Origin: Hydractinia symbiolongicarpus
Lineage: Eukaryota > Cnidaria > Hydrozoa > Anthoathecata > Hydractiniidae
DNA length: 64,000 nucleotides
NCBI RefSeq assembly: GCF_029227915.1
Contig: NC_079877.1
Span: 9,984,001 to 10,048,000, forward strand
Direction of reading: 5' to 3'
Of this stretch, positions 1 through 12,513 are shown in pieces. Position 1 is the first letter of the stretch. Every line of letters starts with the position of its first letter. The notes under the pieces are model-generated. The model did not search any database and was not told where the DNA came from. It worked only from the letters and a program-made list of their open reading frames with translations. The position numbers and the translations under genes were made by a program.

Positions 1-2459
1 AAAATTTAATAAAATGAAACTATGTGCAGACAGGAAACTGTTTTTCCTCCGCTTAATACTTATTGGGTTTTATTCTAGATAAGCTTCAAGTCCTTAAACA
101 ATAAAAAAATTGAAATAATTCTTTCTAAACTTACATCTGTTGCTGTCTTACAGCATTCACATGCTGCACGTACTCCATGTTTTCTTGTTTTCTCCAAAAA
201 GATTGGGCCCTGGGTAATCTAATGCTTTCTCGGAAATTTAAAAGGACAGCAAGATTGAGAATTGTAAGTGGCAGATTTACCCATGAATAAAGAATGGTGA
301 AGAAGAACTTTTTCTTGCATTTCTAATTTGAAGATATAATTCCACTTTTTTTTATATTAATCAAAATTAAAAAAAGTCATCATCAATCGTGTACCAAGAA
401 TTTAGGGATTTAATATGTTTAAAGAAATTTCACTATAGATTAGGTAAAAGCTGGGAATAGCTCCCCATAACAAAAGTTAGTCGAGTTACTTGCTTCTTGT
501 GATTGGTGTTGGGTTGGTTGCGCGACTGAAACTCATTCATTAACAGTTTTTAAAAAATATTGAACACACTGTATTTGTCTTGTTTCTGATTAAAAAACTA
601 ATTACTTATCTACTTATCTTAAAAAGAGATATATACTTCACTGGTCTGAAAAAATCATAATTAATAATAGTAATTGGTGTTTTGTTGATGTTTGTGCTAT
701 GTATTGAAAAAATTTTCAAATTTTATCATGCAGTAATTTCTGTCTCTCTTACTGCACTGCATTAAAGCAGTGTTTTCACAATGCTTCAAACTTGCTGGAG
801 CAGTTCTTTTCTATGTTTTTTAAACTAAATACCACATCCAACGCTGTTCAAGCGTAAACTTTGCTTTATTATTTAAGAATCACATGATTTTTTAAAAATA
901 GATTTTTTTTAGAAGCTGTGTCAGATAGCTTTTGAAGACAATAATTTTTATGGAAACCAGATGTATAATAAACGTTCATTATAAATAAACTTGTTTAGAA
1001 AATTATCATTATTGCACACACCAGATGCAATCTTTCTAATTAAAACAGCACCTTCGGAATGAGACAACCAATAAGGTTAAGTATTGAAACGTAGTGATTT
1101 TTCATACAAATGTATTGCCAAAAAATTTTTTTAATAACTTTTTATTTGGTTGTCAATAATTTTGGAATTCTATTGTATTACCCACCTTTTTGTTCTCAAA
1201 CAAAAGAAAGTCTCAAAAATTTGTGAAATTAAATTAACGTATCTATTGCTTCACTCAACCTGTAATTATTTATATGCAGTATGTTCAAAGCCGCACTAAA
1301 CAAAAAATCACTCTTCTAAATTACAATTTAACTTCAAGCTCTCTTTATTACTTTCAAAACATGTTAATAATGAATGTTTAAAAATGCTATCGGTGCTTGT
1401 TATACTTGTATATATATCTTGAAAAGGAAATTTATGGAAAGAGTGCTCAATACGAAAAGTATAGAGCTAATATTCATTTGTTTAATTACAAGATAAAAAT
1501 TAAAGTATGTACATAACTCTGATTTTCACGCTGAGCGATTATCAGATGTATTCTAAACCATATTAATGTCTTGTATGAAAGAAAAAATAAAATGTAATTA
1601 AGTCGAGTCTGATTGTTTCAAAGTTTTTCAAGAAATACTTGTTTACATGATGGAAGTAGAAACCAGTTCTCTTCTTTCATTTTATAGTTTCAAGTTAGAT
1701 GTGATGATATGGTACTTTTCCGTAAGACAAAGGTTGCATGTGCTTCCACCATTCTTATAAGGAGAGCTATGGTCGATTATTCACCAAGAAAATATCGGTT
1801 CTATACCTTTTTTTCTTCAAATGCCACAAGTGTTTAGACAGTTCTGTGAAGTTTAACTTGTTTTCTTATTTAAATGTGTGTATATGTTGGTTGTAACAGG
1901 ACTTGAATGTATTCTGCTTGAAGCCTATGTAGTTTGCATCTTCTTCGTTGTTAATTGTGGACACATTGCATAGATTAATTACATGCTTATCCTGACATTT
2001 CCCGTCTAGAGGGCACACATCTCTTCGTCTGCAGTTGCTTAATAAATAAGAAATTTTTTTTGTGATCTGAGTGACCCATTTGTTTTTGACTTTTTCAAGG
2101 AAATAGTGATCAATTTAAAATCTGCATACATAGAGTATCCATATAAGGACTTGAAATCAGTAGATTCAGTGCTGTTAGATTCGGAATATTGATTGATTTA
2201 ACCAAAAGTGAAAGTTGCTTGTACATAATTATAAATCTATTTATGTTATTTTGGTAAATTGTTTCTTTTAAAGTGGTTCTCACACATATTGCACATATAT
2301 AAGTATTTTCAATAGAACAAATAATACTTCTGTCTTTTACATTATATAACTTCCATCACCTCATGGTTTATCAGATCATAAAAAGTGTTTGTATTGTTTG
2401 CATTGCTTTTGTGTAATTCAGCAATGTTTTTTTCTTTTTTTAATAAGGAATTATTAAAC
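1..2459. other. AT-rich intergenic region, no gene recognised
   Basis: This stretch is AT-rich and broken by stops in all frames. No convincing exon, RNA gene or transposon was found. A short open stretch near positions 129-295 lies between an acceptor-like and a donor-like site, but it resembles nothing known. The right end must hold the promoter of the NFU1 gene. Confidence 0.5.
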
Positions 2460-3275
2460 ATGGCATTGAGACACGTTTCCAAGAAATTTTTGTCATATTC
2501 AAACAGATGCATGTGTATATTGCCTAAAGGAATCAAATTGGCTTTCAACATCAGGTACATTAATTTCTACAAAATAACCGAGACCAGTAGCAAACTTTTC
2601 AAGACAAAAATACCAAATGTTTTACAGAACTTTACACGTACTATGTTTATCCGCGTTCAAGACACACCAAATCCGAACAGCCTAAAGTTTATTCCTGGTT
2701 GTGATGTATTGGAGAGTGGCACAGTAGATATCCCATCAGCATCACAAGCTTATCGTTCTCCGCTTGCTCGACAGCTATTCAGGATACATGGGGTTAAAGG
2801 GGTGTTTTATGGACAGACATTTATAACCATTACAAAATCAGATGATGATGAGGTATCATGGGCCTTACTCAAACCAGACATTTTTGCTACCATTATGGAT
2901 TTTTTCAGCAGCAATTTGCCTATACTCAGCGACGATCAACCAGCTGATGACACTGCTCCTTGTGATGATGATGACGAAATCGTGCTCTTGATTAAAGAGT
3001 TGTTGGACTCTCGTATCAGACCTACTGTTCAAGAAGATGGGGGAGATATCCTGTTCAAGGGTTTTGACCCTGTAACTGGCATTGTAAAGTTAAAGTTACA
3101 AGGCTCCTGTACGAATTGCCCTAGTTCATCAATTACGTTAAAACATGGTGTTCAGAATATGATGCAGTTTTATATTCCAGAGGTTAGTGGAATTGAAGAG
3201 GTAAGGGATGAGCTGGACGATATCAGTGATCAGGAATTTCAAAAACTTGAAGAAAAACTGAATGAGAAAGATTAA
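2460..3275 (+). CDS. NFU1: NFU1-type iron-sulfur cluster scaffold protein, mitochondrial
   Basis: The 271-residue protein has the two-domain NFU1 layout. A basic, Ser/Arg/Lys-rich N-terminus suits a mitochondrial presequence. The Nfu N-terminal domain begins near residue 62 ([19 protein letters not shown]). After an acidic linker comes a NifU-like C-terminal domain (about residues 173-245) with the metal-binding motif GSCTNCPSS (Cys217, Cys220). NFU1 is known to carry 4Fe-4S clusters to mitochondrial targets such as lipoate synthase. The reading frame is open upstream to an ATG at 2385. I chose 2460 because a pyrimidine-rich 3' splice site ends at 2447, 12 bases before it, which would remove the upstream ATG. 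The coding region has no introns although its neighbours have many, so a retrocopy is possible; the frame is intact and all key residues are present. Confidence 0.93.
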   Translation: MALRHVSKKFLSYSNRCMCILPKGIKLAFNIRYINFYKITETSSKLFKTKIPNVLQNFTRTMFIRVQDTPNPNSLKFIPGCDVLESGTVDIPSASQAYRSPLARQLFRIHGVKGVFYGQTFITITKSDDDEVSWALLKPDIFATIMDFFSSNLPILSDDQPADDTAPCDDDDEIVLLIKELLDSRIRPTVQEDGGDILFKGFDPVTGIVKLKLQGSCTNCPSSSITLKHGVQNMMQFYIPEVSGIEEVRDELDDISDQEFQKLEEKLNEKD

Positions 3276-4711
3276 AAGATGTTTGAAGGGAGATTGTTTT
3301 TTGAATAGTATTGTAGAAATGTTTAGGTAGATAAATTTGTCTGATGATTTATATTGTATAAAAACAACTTTTAGTTCTAATGGTCTATAATTTTACTTTT
3401 GCAGTGTGTAGTAATATATCTTAGCCACCTTATAATTCCCTGCGTAAAACCTAAAAGTTTAGTTACATACGTTACATAAATCTCAACTTTATGTATAAGC
3501 CATACTTGCATGATATTAGAATATTATTTTTTTGATTATGTGGCATATTCTTACTGTTCTTTGCAAAGTGAAACAAAATGGCTTTTTATCTATGAGTTGT
3601 TTATTGTCAGTACTATATACTTTATATTTATTTTGATTTTACATTTTTCTTGTTGTGTATTTAAGCTGAAGTACTTATTGAATTATCAATCTTGGTATTT
3701 ATAACAAACATGGTGGCAATAAATTATCAAGGCTTTATAATATTATTGGATTTTGTCTAAAAACATTCCTAGGTGCTTATAAAGTTTGATGTTCATCAAA
3801 TAATGTTTTTATTTATTGTAATGGACCAATAAATGTTTTCAAAATAACATTTTAAAGAAAACTGTAGGAATATTAGCCCAGAAACTTATGTCAGGAAAAT
3901 TTAGTAAAAAAGAAAAGGTTGTTAAAATTTTGGAACTTCATCTGTAACTATTTTTAGTTGCGTAAAGAAATTTTGTAAGTTTAATTAAAAAGTTTCTTTC
4001 AACAATTCAGTATATTTTATACCTTAACCCAAGTCGAATACATTATGTACATCACTGTATAATTTTGAATAAATCTAAAGCAAGAGCTCCTGTATATTAT
4101 CTGTGTTTAAGCAGCACAAATTTAAAAACATTTGATTCACCTGTAGCTTTGTGTTTAAATTCTTTATTTTTTGATTAACTGACTTTGGTTTAAATTTCTC
4201 TATACATAGTCTCTCTTTTTCATTTTATTTCAATAGGCTCCAAACTTTTTTATGAGATTATATCATAAATTATAAGATATTTTATACTCTCCTCTTTCCC
4301 AGAACCAAGATAAATTTTTTATGCTTAAGATAAACAGTGGTATAAAGGCCCTTTTTTAACAAGAAAATCAATGTCTAAACAGTTCATCACACCTAATCCC
4401 TTTAGCAACACTAAATTGTATTCTAATTCTCTAAAAGAAAGGATTTTAAAAGGTATAAACCAAGCCTTCTTTAAATTTTAAACACAATTATTGTACTTAA
4501 AAGCAATTAATAATATCTAAGATTCCTAAGTAATAGTTTTGTTTAATTATTCTTTGCTTCACCTGTTTTTGTTATTTTTTCAGGTGCAAAAATTAAAAAA
4601 TAAAACAGAAAAAGCAATGGAAATCCAGCAAATATATTATACATAATATTGTAGTATATATTAATGATTTAGGTTAGTCATTTGACTATCGTGTAAATCC
4701 TGCAGACTAAA
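3276..4711. other. Intergenic region between NFU1 and the tyrosine kinase gene
   Basis: The region holds the NFU1 3' UTR and probably the kinase promoter. A 64-codon open frame at 3510-3704 encodes an unrelated aromatic, hydrophobic string and is treated as chance. A 3' splice site (TGCAG) ends at 4705, seven bases before the kinase ATG. Confidence 0.5.
3718..3723 (+). promoter_or_regulatory. Possible poly(A) signal of NFU1
   Basis: AATAAA lies about 440 bases after the NFU1 stop codon. Other weak candidates exist in this AT-rich DNA, so the choice is uncertain. Confidence 0.35.
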
Positions 4712-7700
4712 ATGACATATAACAATGGGTCATTACTGTGGTATCATGGAAAAATATCAAGGGAAGTAGCGACACAAACATTATCACGAAATGGTACTGG
4801 AAGGGATGGTTGCTACTTAATACGAGATTGCAGCAGTGCCCCAGGAGATTATGTATTATCATTGTGGAATAAAAATCAGGTTATGCATTTTCAGGTGCAT
4901 TGTTTAGGAGACAATAAATTTTCTATTGATGATGGACCAATTTTTAACGGTTTAGACTCGTTGACTGCTCATTATAGAACTAATCCCGATGGACTGCCTT
5001 GTAAGTTAACAAGTTTTTGTCAAGGCCGGATGCCCCCATTGAACACATTAAAATATGGCAAAGAAACAAAACTTCACACGTTATGTGCTAAAAAAGACCA
5101 CAATGCTATTAGACAGTTACTACAGAATCCAGAGGTAAAGCGGGATATAAACTCTAGAAATATGCAAGGTGATACTGCATTGCACATAGCATGCAATCTT
5201 CATGATGACAAGACAGTCTCGTTGTTACTTTATGCTGGTGCTAGCACTGCCGTTTCAGATAGCCTTGGAAAAACTCCTATTCAGGTACTTCTTTGTACAT
5301 TTATTTAAAAGTTTTAAAATCCTAAATTTTTTGTTTCTGTTTAGTTAAATATTTGTTATAATACTAACTATCTTAAATGACAAAATAAACATTTCCTGCT
5401 GAAAAGAGGATTATTTTAATAAGCACCCTTAAAAAAGTGCCCTTGAACAAAAAGGAGGTGATTAAAAATGTAGCAGGGCTAATGTAAAACATAAACAGTA
5501 TTTCTAATTCATGTTGACGCCTAAAGCACACCTTCACTTTGGCAAGTTTTTTCCAACATAATATTTGTACAAGCTATAACTTATATATATAACTTCAAGT
5601 AGACCTTATGGTCAGAAAATAAATTACAAATTACCAATATGAAACCCCCTATGCAAATGTTAAGTAAACAAATGGCGTTTATGTGGACAATTTTGAATTA
5701 GGAGGGCTAGTGAAGGACTAAAAATGTTGCTATAGTAACTTTAAAAACTTACCTTTTTTAATTTGTTCATTTTTCTAGATTGTTTGTACTAATGGCTATG
5801 CATCAACACTAAACATGCTCATATCTCAAGGACATGCTGATTTTCATGAAAGAAGCCCATCCAATGGTTGGGTACCTTTGCACGATGTGTCAATGCGTAA
5901 TTTTCTAGACTGTGTTAAAGTTTTACTGTCATTTAATGCATCAATACATCCTCGGACGTTGGATGGAGACACGCCTCGTGATTTGGCATTAAGATACAAC
6001 AACTATGATATTGTTGACTTTTTTGGTAAGCTTGTCTCTCTTGTAATGTTTTTTAAATTTTAGGACAGAATTTAATCCATGAAATACTGCAATAAGTGAA
6101 TCTTATAAGCACCAAAAATCTTGACAGGATAGAAAAAGGCCATGTCTCTTTCGAAAGTGTTTAAAATTTCTGTGCCATTTTAGTTACTTCACTCTTCTTC
6201 GATCGTAAGATGCAAAGAACTAAATTTTTTGTTTTGCCTAGCAAAAATACTTTGGTCTAGTGCATGTATTTCAATTAAGCCAGTAGTTAACAAGCACAAT
6301 CAGACTTTCACAATCTAGTTTTATGTTAGAAAATTGAGGAATATTACTTCCAGGTGCAAATCCAAGTCAATTCAGACATCGGTATACACCAATTCATGGG
6401 AACAGCCATTTATGATGCCCAAAATAAGGAGGTGCTGTTAAATGTTCACAGATTGTTTTTTGTGACAGGGAAATATATATGATTGTTCTGGTTTCATAGG
6501 CTTTCCTCCAAAAATCAACCATTTGATACAAACAATTTACACTTCTTATTTCCAAAAAAAGGCTGTTTTACTCAATCCAGAGATCACTACAAAGACCAAA
6601 CAAAATTTTAGAGGACACTAATACCCTAAATAATATTCTGTCATCATTTTTATTTTCTTCTTTTTCTCTATAATTTAAGCCATGTTTCCTTTATGTTTTA
6701 AAGCTGCTAAAAAATATTCCTAATTCCTTAGATTACAATATTAAAAAATATATTAATGACACCCAGAAAAAATTAATAAAACTGCTGTGGAAAGTTTTTT
6801 AGATTACCAAAATTAACCCTCTTATATTTTAGCTAATAAAACTCAGTCCAGGGTTCTTATAAATTAGATGAAATTTTATTTTCTGTCTTGACATGTTTCT
6901 TTTAGATAACTATCCTGTCCCAGCCCCGAAGACTACAAGCTCACAATGGCTGCATCAGAATTTGGACAGAAATGTATGTCATGCTTATAAAAAATTCCTT
7001 TTTGTATTTCTTAAAAAGAAAATTTAAAATGCATATAACTAGCTTAGCATCTATTTTTGATATTTCTTTCTTTTTAAATAATTTCCAAAAGAGAAACGTT
7101 GCAAAAATAAAACTTAATTCAGAACTTGGGTTAATGTCATTTTTAAGTTCTATCTAAAATTACAAGCCTTCTCCAAACTAACTCGTATAACTGTAGACTC
7201 CATACTTTATTCACTCTAAAGTAGCAGGTGAATATAAGACAAAGTAGGACTTCGTAAGTAATGTAAATAGAAGTTAATCATTGAGAGTCATCTTCAATTT
7301 TAACCTGATTTATTTTGATTTTTAAGGGGGCTGTTATCCAACTGGACCATGCAGGTCTACAAGATGGTTTGTTTCTGATCAGAAGTAGTATCACATGCCA
7401 TGGTTATTATGTTTTGTCTCTCGTATTCGAAATGAAAGTTTATCACTTCAAAATACAAAGTAGAGTAAGCCAGTGTTTTTTTAATTTTTACTATTTTTAA
7501 CTTTGCTATTAAGACATACTTTCATTCAAAATTCAATTTTACGTTAAAAGCGAGACTGAGAATTAGTAAGAGTAACCTATGAATGGCTAAAACTGTATGC
7601 TTACTTAATCGCAACTAGAAACAGCATGTGTAAAGTTGTCTTGATTGTCCAGAATTTTGCAATATGACGATATATACTACCAGTTCCTTTTTGATGTGCG

Positions 7701-10700
7701 TACCATATAGCTACAATCGTTCACGAAAATTTTGGTGGGCTTAAAATATCTAAGGGGTGAGGGCGTTTATTAAAAAATACCATAAAAGTGGGCAAGTTTA
7801 TTCGAAGCATATCATATTGCATGTTCAGTTATTTTACAAGTATATTAAGAAATCTTAATGTGGCTAGGGAAGCTTTTGAGATGTACTGCTTAGTATATAT
7901 GTATAAAACAGGTAAAAAGTTTAAATTTGTAAAATATTATAGTAATTTACTGCTCTTGAACTGTTCAGGCTGATCGTTGGTTTTATATTGATGATGGACC
8001 TTTATTTGAGACGTTGCCGCATTTGGTTGATCATTACATACAATATTCAGATGGCCTACCAACTGTTTTGAAAAAACCTGTTGGAATTCACTCTACTGGT
8101 CCTCCACTAAAGCTTCCACCAAGACCTGCTCCAAAAGTAAGTGATGTGTTATCTACACGTTGCGGAGTAATTGAATTGTGTAAATGATTGTGAATAACAA
8201 GGTAATTTTCAGTTTTCCATTTTTTCCTTTTGTATTATATATATATTTTTTTTTTCAGGATCCACATCCTCAGTTACCAATTAGTCGTGATGTTGAAGGA
8301 TCTTTCAATAAAACCAAACCATTACACTCTCCGAAACCACCACTTCCGACACCAGCAGGGCGTCCACCTGCTCCATCTCCTCACCCATCTGGTCCAGCCC
8401 CAGTTCCTGCATCTAGACCTGGCAGCATGAAATCGGCTCCACTTCCGGCTGTTCCTGTAGCACAGCCAAAGCCAGTTGGTAAGTATAATTCTTAGGTTTG
8501 GGGTTTCTCGTCCATGTCAGGATGTCTTGAGTTGTTCTCTTCTTAAGAAAATCAAAGCCAAATGCACCTTTTCCTTCACTGGCCTAAAAATTAATTCCTT
8601 TTTACGTTTTTAAAATCTTCTGTCACGACACCGGTAACCAAGGTGACAATATACGCTGCTGATTTAGTACCTGAAAAAATTGCGATGTTATCAATAACCG
8701 TAAATTAATATTATTTCTTCAATGAAACTCAAGGTAATAAATTTTGCTGTTGTTTTAGTCTAAAGAAACACTTTTTTCAATGCACCAATATATCAAGAAT
8801 TTAATGGTCAAATTTAGACAGATGTTGGCATTAACAAAGTTACAAAATTTATAATAGAACACTAGTTACCAGTCAGTTTTGCATATTGTAGCTTAATGTG
8901 GAATTTCGTTTAGCAAAACAACAAAGTTCTGTGCAACAAACCATGATACCTCGCGAGTCGTTAGAATTAGGACAGGAACTTGGTGTAGGAGAATTTGGGT
9001 CTGTGTTAAAAGGAGTTTGGACAAGTCCTGATGGTGAAAAGGTAAAAAAATTCTTTTAAAAGCTTCCAAAATGAGCAAAGGAACATTGCTAAGTCAGCAA
9101 GCTTAGAGCTGTAAGCATATTGTTATAAAATATAGAATGTGAAGAAATTCTTGATTTAGTAGTGCGATTGGATAGTATCATGCTTTGTTGGTTTAGATAT
9201 CAGTTGCTTTGAAAACACTTCATCAAGATAAATTACAACAGGGAGAAAAAGTAAGAACTTACATTTAAATTTTTAATGCAATTTTTCATTTCTTTAGATA
9301 TAAAATGTTTCTTGCTTTTTTAGAGCAAGAAACCTTTTTTTCTGCTTATTGTACTAACACTGGTAATAACCCTCCATTAGGATTCAAGTTTCTTTTGCAC
9401 AATTGACAACTCTGTTACAAGCGTGCTTTTTCTATGATAGTATGTTTTAATTAGAACTACTTCGGTTGGCCAAATACATTTGTTAAATGTAGTCAATTGT
9501 TTTAGGAGTTCCTACGCGAAGCCAGAGTAATGTCTCAGTTAAATCATCCTTGCATAGTACGTTTACTGGGTGTGTGTCTCGGTCCTCCAATGATATTGGT
9601 GAGTTTCAATTTATGCAATTGTGATTGGCTAAAAACTCTGGCAAGTTTTCAATAATTACGAGATGTTGTTAGGTTTGGTCCTACAAACCGAATGTTTCGT
9701 CGAGTGTTTAATATAATGAAAGAGTACAGTAAATGCTGTAATAAGAGCCAACAGCGTTAACAAAATTTTGTACGTTTTATGGGGCGGGAGGGGATTATTT
9801 TAGGGAGCGCTTGAAAGTGTTGCTGAGACTAGCCACTAGCCAAAGAATTGGTTAAAAGGCTTGAAATGTTTAAGACGCTGTATTATATTTTAGCATGTAA
9901 ATTATATACATTGTAAATGTTCAGGTGCAAGAGCTGATCACTTTGGGTGCATTACTGGACCATTTGATTGACCACCAACCAGAAATCCAAGAAGTTGATT
10001 TAAAACTTTGGGCTGCTCAAATAGCATCGGGTATGATGTATCTCGAGCACAGAAGATTCGTACATCGAGATTTAGCCACAAGAAATATCTTACTTGCTAC
10101 AAAAAGCCAGGTATGCATTTGTTTGAGAGTATTTGATATGCATTATATTTGTTTACATGTGGTTATTTTAATGAGAATAAATTTTATGCCACAAATGGTA
10201 GGCGCTTAGCGATTAGGCGTGTGCGTTTAGGCGTTTTTTGAGGTTCAGTAAAGAAGTATCTTTTAAAAAAGAAAAGAAAAGTATGGTACAACTGTGTAAA
10301 AGAGCGTATTAAATTTCGTACCAAGTTTTATGACTTAAGGGAAAGTTGGGGGGACGTTATCCCCCCACGTCTCGCACGACACTCGCCCCCCTCCTTCCTC
10401 CCCTATACCCCGACATTTACACAACAAAGATTTAATTGCGATGCAAATTTCTTTCAGGCAAAGATCAGTGATTTTGGATTGTCTCGTGCAGTAGGAGCTG
10501 GAAGCGATTATTACCAAGCACAGCAAGGTGGAAGATGGCCTGTAAAATGGTAACCAACATCCTTTCCCTTTTATCTAGTGTGTTAGTCAGTTTAAGCTGT
10601 TCTAAAATAAAAGCACATAACGGTAAGGCGTAATTTTAGAAATTCTAATTTAAGACCATGAGAAATATTTTATTGGTTATTTACCCGGGATAGCCTATTT

Positions 10701-12148
10701 ACTCCAAACTGGTATTGGGATTAAAGAGGTTCCTGCAAATGGGTCCTTATTGGTTATTTACCCGGGATAGCCTATTTACTTCAAACTGGTATTGGGATTA
10801 AAGAGGTTCCTGCAAATGGGTCCTTATTGGTTATTTACCCGGGATAGCCTATTTACTTCAAACTGGTATTGGGATTAAAGAGGTTCCTGCAAATGGGTCC
10901 TAGTGTATATAAAGCTTCTAAAGGAGCTTATAGAACTCTTTTAAACCCAGCAATCGCTCAAATAGATAACTGCCCAAGACATCAACTTTGATCTCATGCT
11001 GAACTTTAGGCAGAACAGACCGACTTGCATCTCTATAGTTTCTGGAATTACTCGACTCGGTGATTAAACCCGCGCCCTTTTGCACTGAGAACAAACGCTC
11101 TACCACAAGGCTACCTTTTTCTTTCTCATCGCTTTACCGTCAAAACATGCATCTTGTTGGTCCGGTGTGTAGTTTGCATTTGTCTAAAACAAATAAAAAG
11201 AAGCAACGCTAAAAAGGATATATACATGGATGATAGTTATGTGATGGGTGCATATTCAATTTGTTTGCCATAACCGGGTGCCTGCTCTTATAATATATCA
11301 ATTGTAATCTGATTCGACAGTAGTAGAGAAGAGACAATGAAATCATGTAATAATATGTCAATTCTTTATTAGGTACGCACCGGAGTCGATTAATTATGGT
11401 ACGTTTTCACAAAAGTCTGATGTTTGGAGTTACGGTGTAACGTTGTGGGAGATGTTTACATTCGGTGAATTACCATATGGAGAAATGACGGGAGCTGAGG
11501 TGAGGTTTTGTTTTTTATTTATTAGAAAGTTTATTAAAGGAAGTCCATAGATAAGGTCTTCTAGCGTTGCGTGTCGCTTCTACATTAAAAAATTCGCTTA
11601 AAAATGTTAAGCGAGTTTTTTAATTGTTATAAAATGCATTATTCTCAACTGGCATGCGTCGTAAAAAATGCATTAAATTGGGAAATAATCTTTTACGGCA
11701 GAAAATGACCACTCATATGTACAAAATTTAAAAAGTCTTTTTTCGAGTATACGCTTTTTGTTCTTACGGGTAAATACATACACAACACCTGCGATATATT
11801 TTACATCGGTGTACCCAGGGCCCTATGTACTTTGAACCATGAAACTGAACAATCGTAACTTAATGCATGTTAAATCGCGTCTAAAGTGTTACCGCGATCC
11901 AGCCTTTATGGCTTTATTAGTTCCTTTGAATTCAAGTTCGAATTTCAATGTAGGTAATAGCGCTATTGGAACGTGGCCAAAGACTGGAAAAACCCGACGA
12001 TTGTCCAGAACATACTTATCAGATCATGTTGCGTTGTTGGCATCAAGAACCTGCGCACCGGCCTACATTTGAAGAACTACACACCATCTTTTCAACTGAT
12101 CCTGAGTATGAAGATGCGAGAAAATACAGAGAAAGGTTGAAAAAATAA
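4712..12148 (+). CDS. SH2-ankyrin-SH2 non-receptor tyrosine kinase (HTK16/Shark family), 13 exons
   Basis: The exons are 4712-5284, 5779-6025, 6906-6973, 7327-7464, 7969-8136, 8259-8478, 8914-9041, 9197-9250, 9506-9598, 9925-10110, 10458-10549, 11373-11499 and 11954-12148. All junctions are GT-AG and all phases agree, giving 762 residues. An SH2 domain (about 10-95) is followed by about five ankyrin repeats (118-273), a second SH2 (288-382, GLFLIRSS), a proline-rich linker (about 395-470) and a kinase domain (about 488-745). The kinase has the glycine loop [10 protein letters not shown], Lys520 in [12 protein letters not shown] with catalytic Asp612, DFG at 630-632, paired activation-loop tyrosines and the CW...RP helix. 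All catalytic residues are present, so it should be active. This order defines the Shark/HTK16 family, known from Hydra epithelial cells and Drosophila. It should act at the cell cortex downstream of phosphotyrosine receptors. A 3' splice site ends 7 bases before the ATG. Confidence 0.95.
10671..10901. repeat. 77-bp tandem repeat, three copies, in kinase intron 11
   Basis: Three nearly identical 77-base units start at 10671, 10748 and 10825; each contains TTACCCGGGATAGCC. Copy 1 differs from the others at one visible position (ctccaa against cttcaa), so the array is young or homogenised. Confidence 0.9.
10905..11116 (-). mobile_element. Probable tRNA-derived SINE in kinase intron 11
   Basis: Read on the minus strand, the sequence starts with a Pol III A-box-like element (TAGCCTTGTGGTAGAGCG, about 11098-11115). 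A B-box-like GGGTTTAATCA lies about 40 bases further on (about 11061-11072). This is the layout of a tRNA-derived SINE head. A body of about 150 bases follows. No clear target duplication was identified. Confidence 0.45.
11585..11623. repeat. Inverted repeat (hairpin) in kinase intron 12
   Basis: Arms of about 17 bases (TTAAAAAATTCGCTTAA and its near-complement) flank a short AT-rich loop. It may be the core of a small MITE. No function can be assigned. Confidence 0.5.
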
Positions 12149-12507
12149 TTCAACAGGTTGAATGCTCTGTTTCGCATTTGCCATAACCTACTGACCTGTT
12201 TAACGCCGACTTTTTTTTTGTGTTGATTTTTGCGACGCGGTTTGGCGGCTTTCTTTTTATGAGTTTGACGGTGAAAATCAGAAATTCATACCAATTAGCA
12301 GTCGTCAAATTATAGACGTTGGCGTAATAGCGGTTTTCGAGGTCGTGATTTTGTGGTTTAATTTAAAATTATCGTAACTTTCTTTTTGACGAATATCGAC
12401 TTTGCTTTCTAAGAAGCAGCACTCCCTGTAGATCGGTTGTTTTTAACATTTGTCATTTTAAACACACGCTAGTGTTTGACAAAAGATTGCGCGAGAAACT
12501 TAATCTA

Positions 12508-12513
12508 AATAAA
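12508..12513 (+). promoter_or_regulatory. Candidate poly(A) signal of the kinase gene
   Basis: AATAAA lies about 360 bases after the kinase stop codon. A second AATAAA lies at 12700-12705, and either could be used. Confidence 0.3.

Noticed and set aside
129-295. Short open stretch between acceptor-like and donor-like sites at the left edge
   Set aside because: Only about 45 codons, no recognisable domain and no neighbouring exon; could be an exon of a gene left of the window but cannot be supported.
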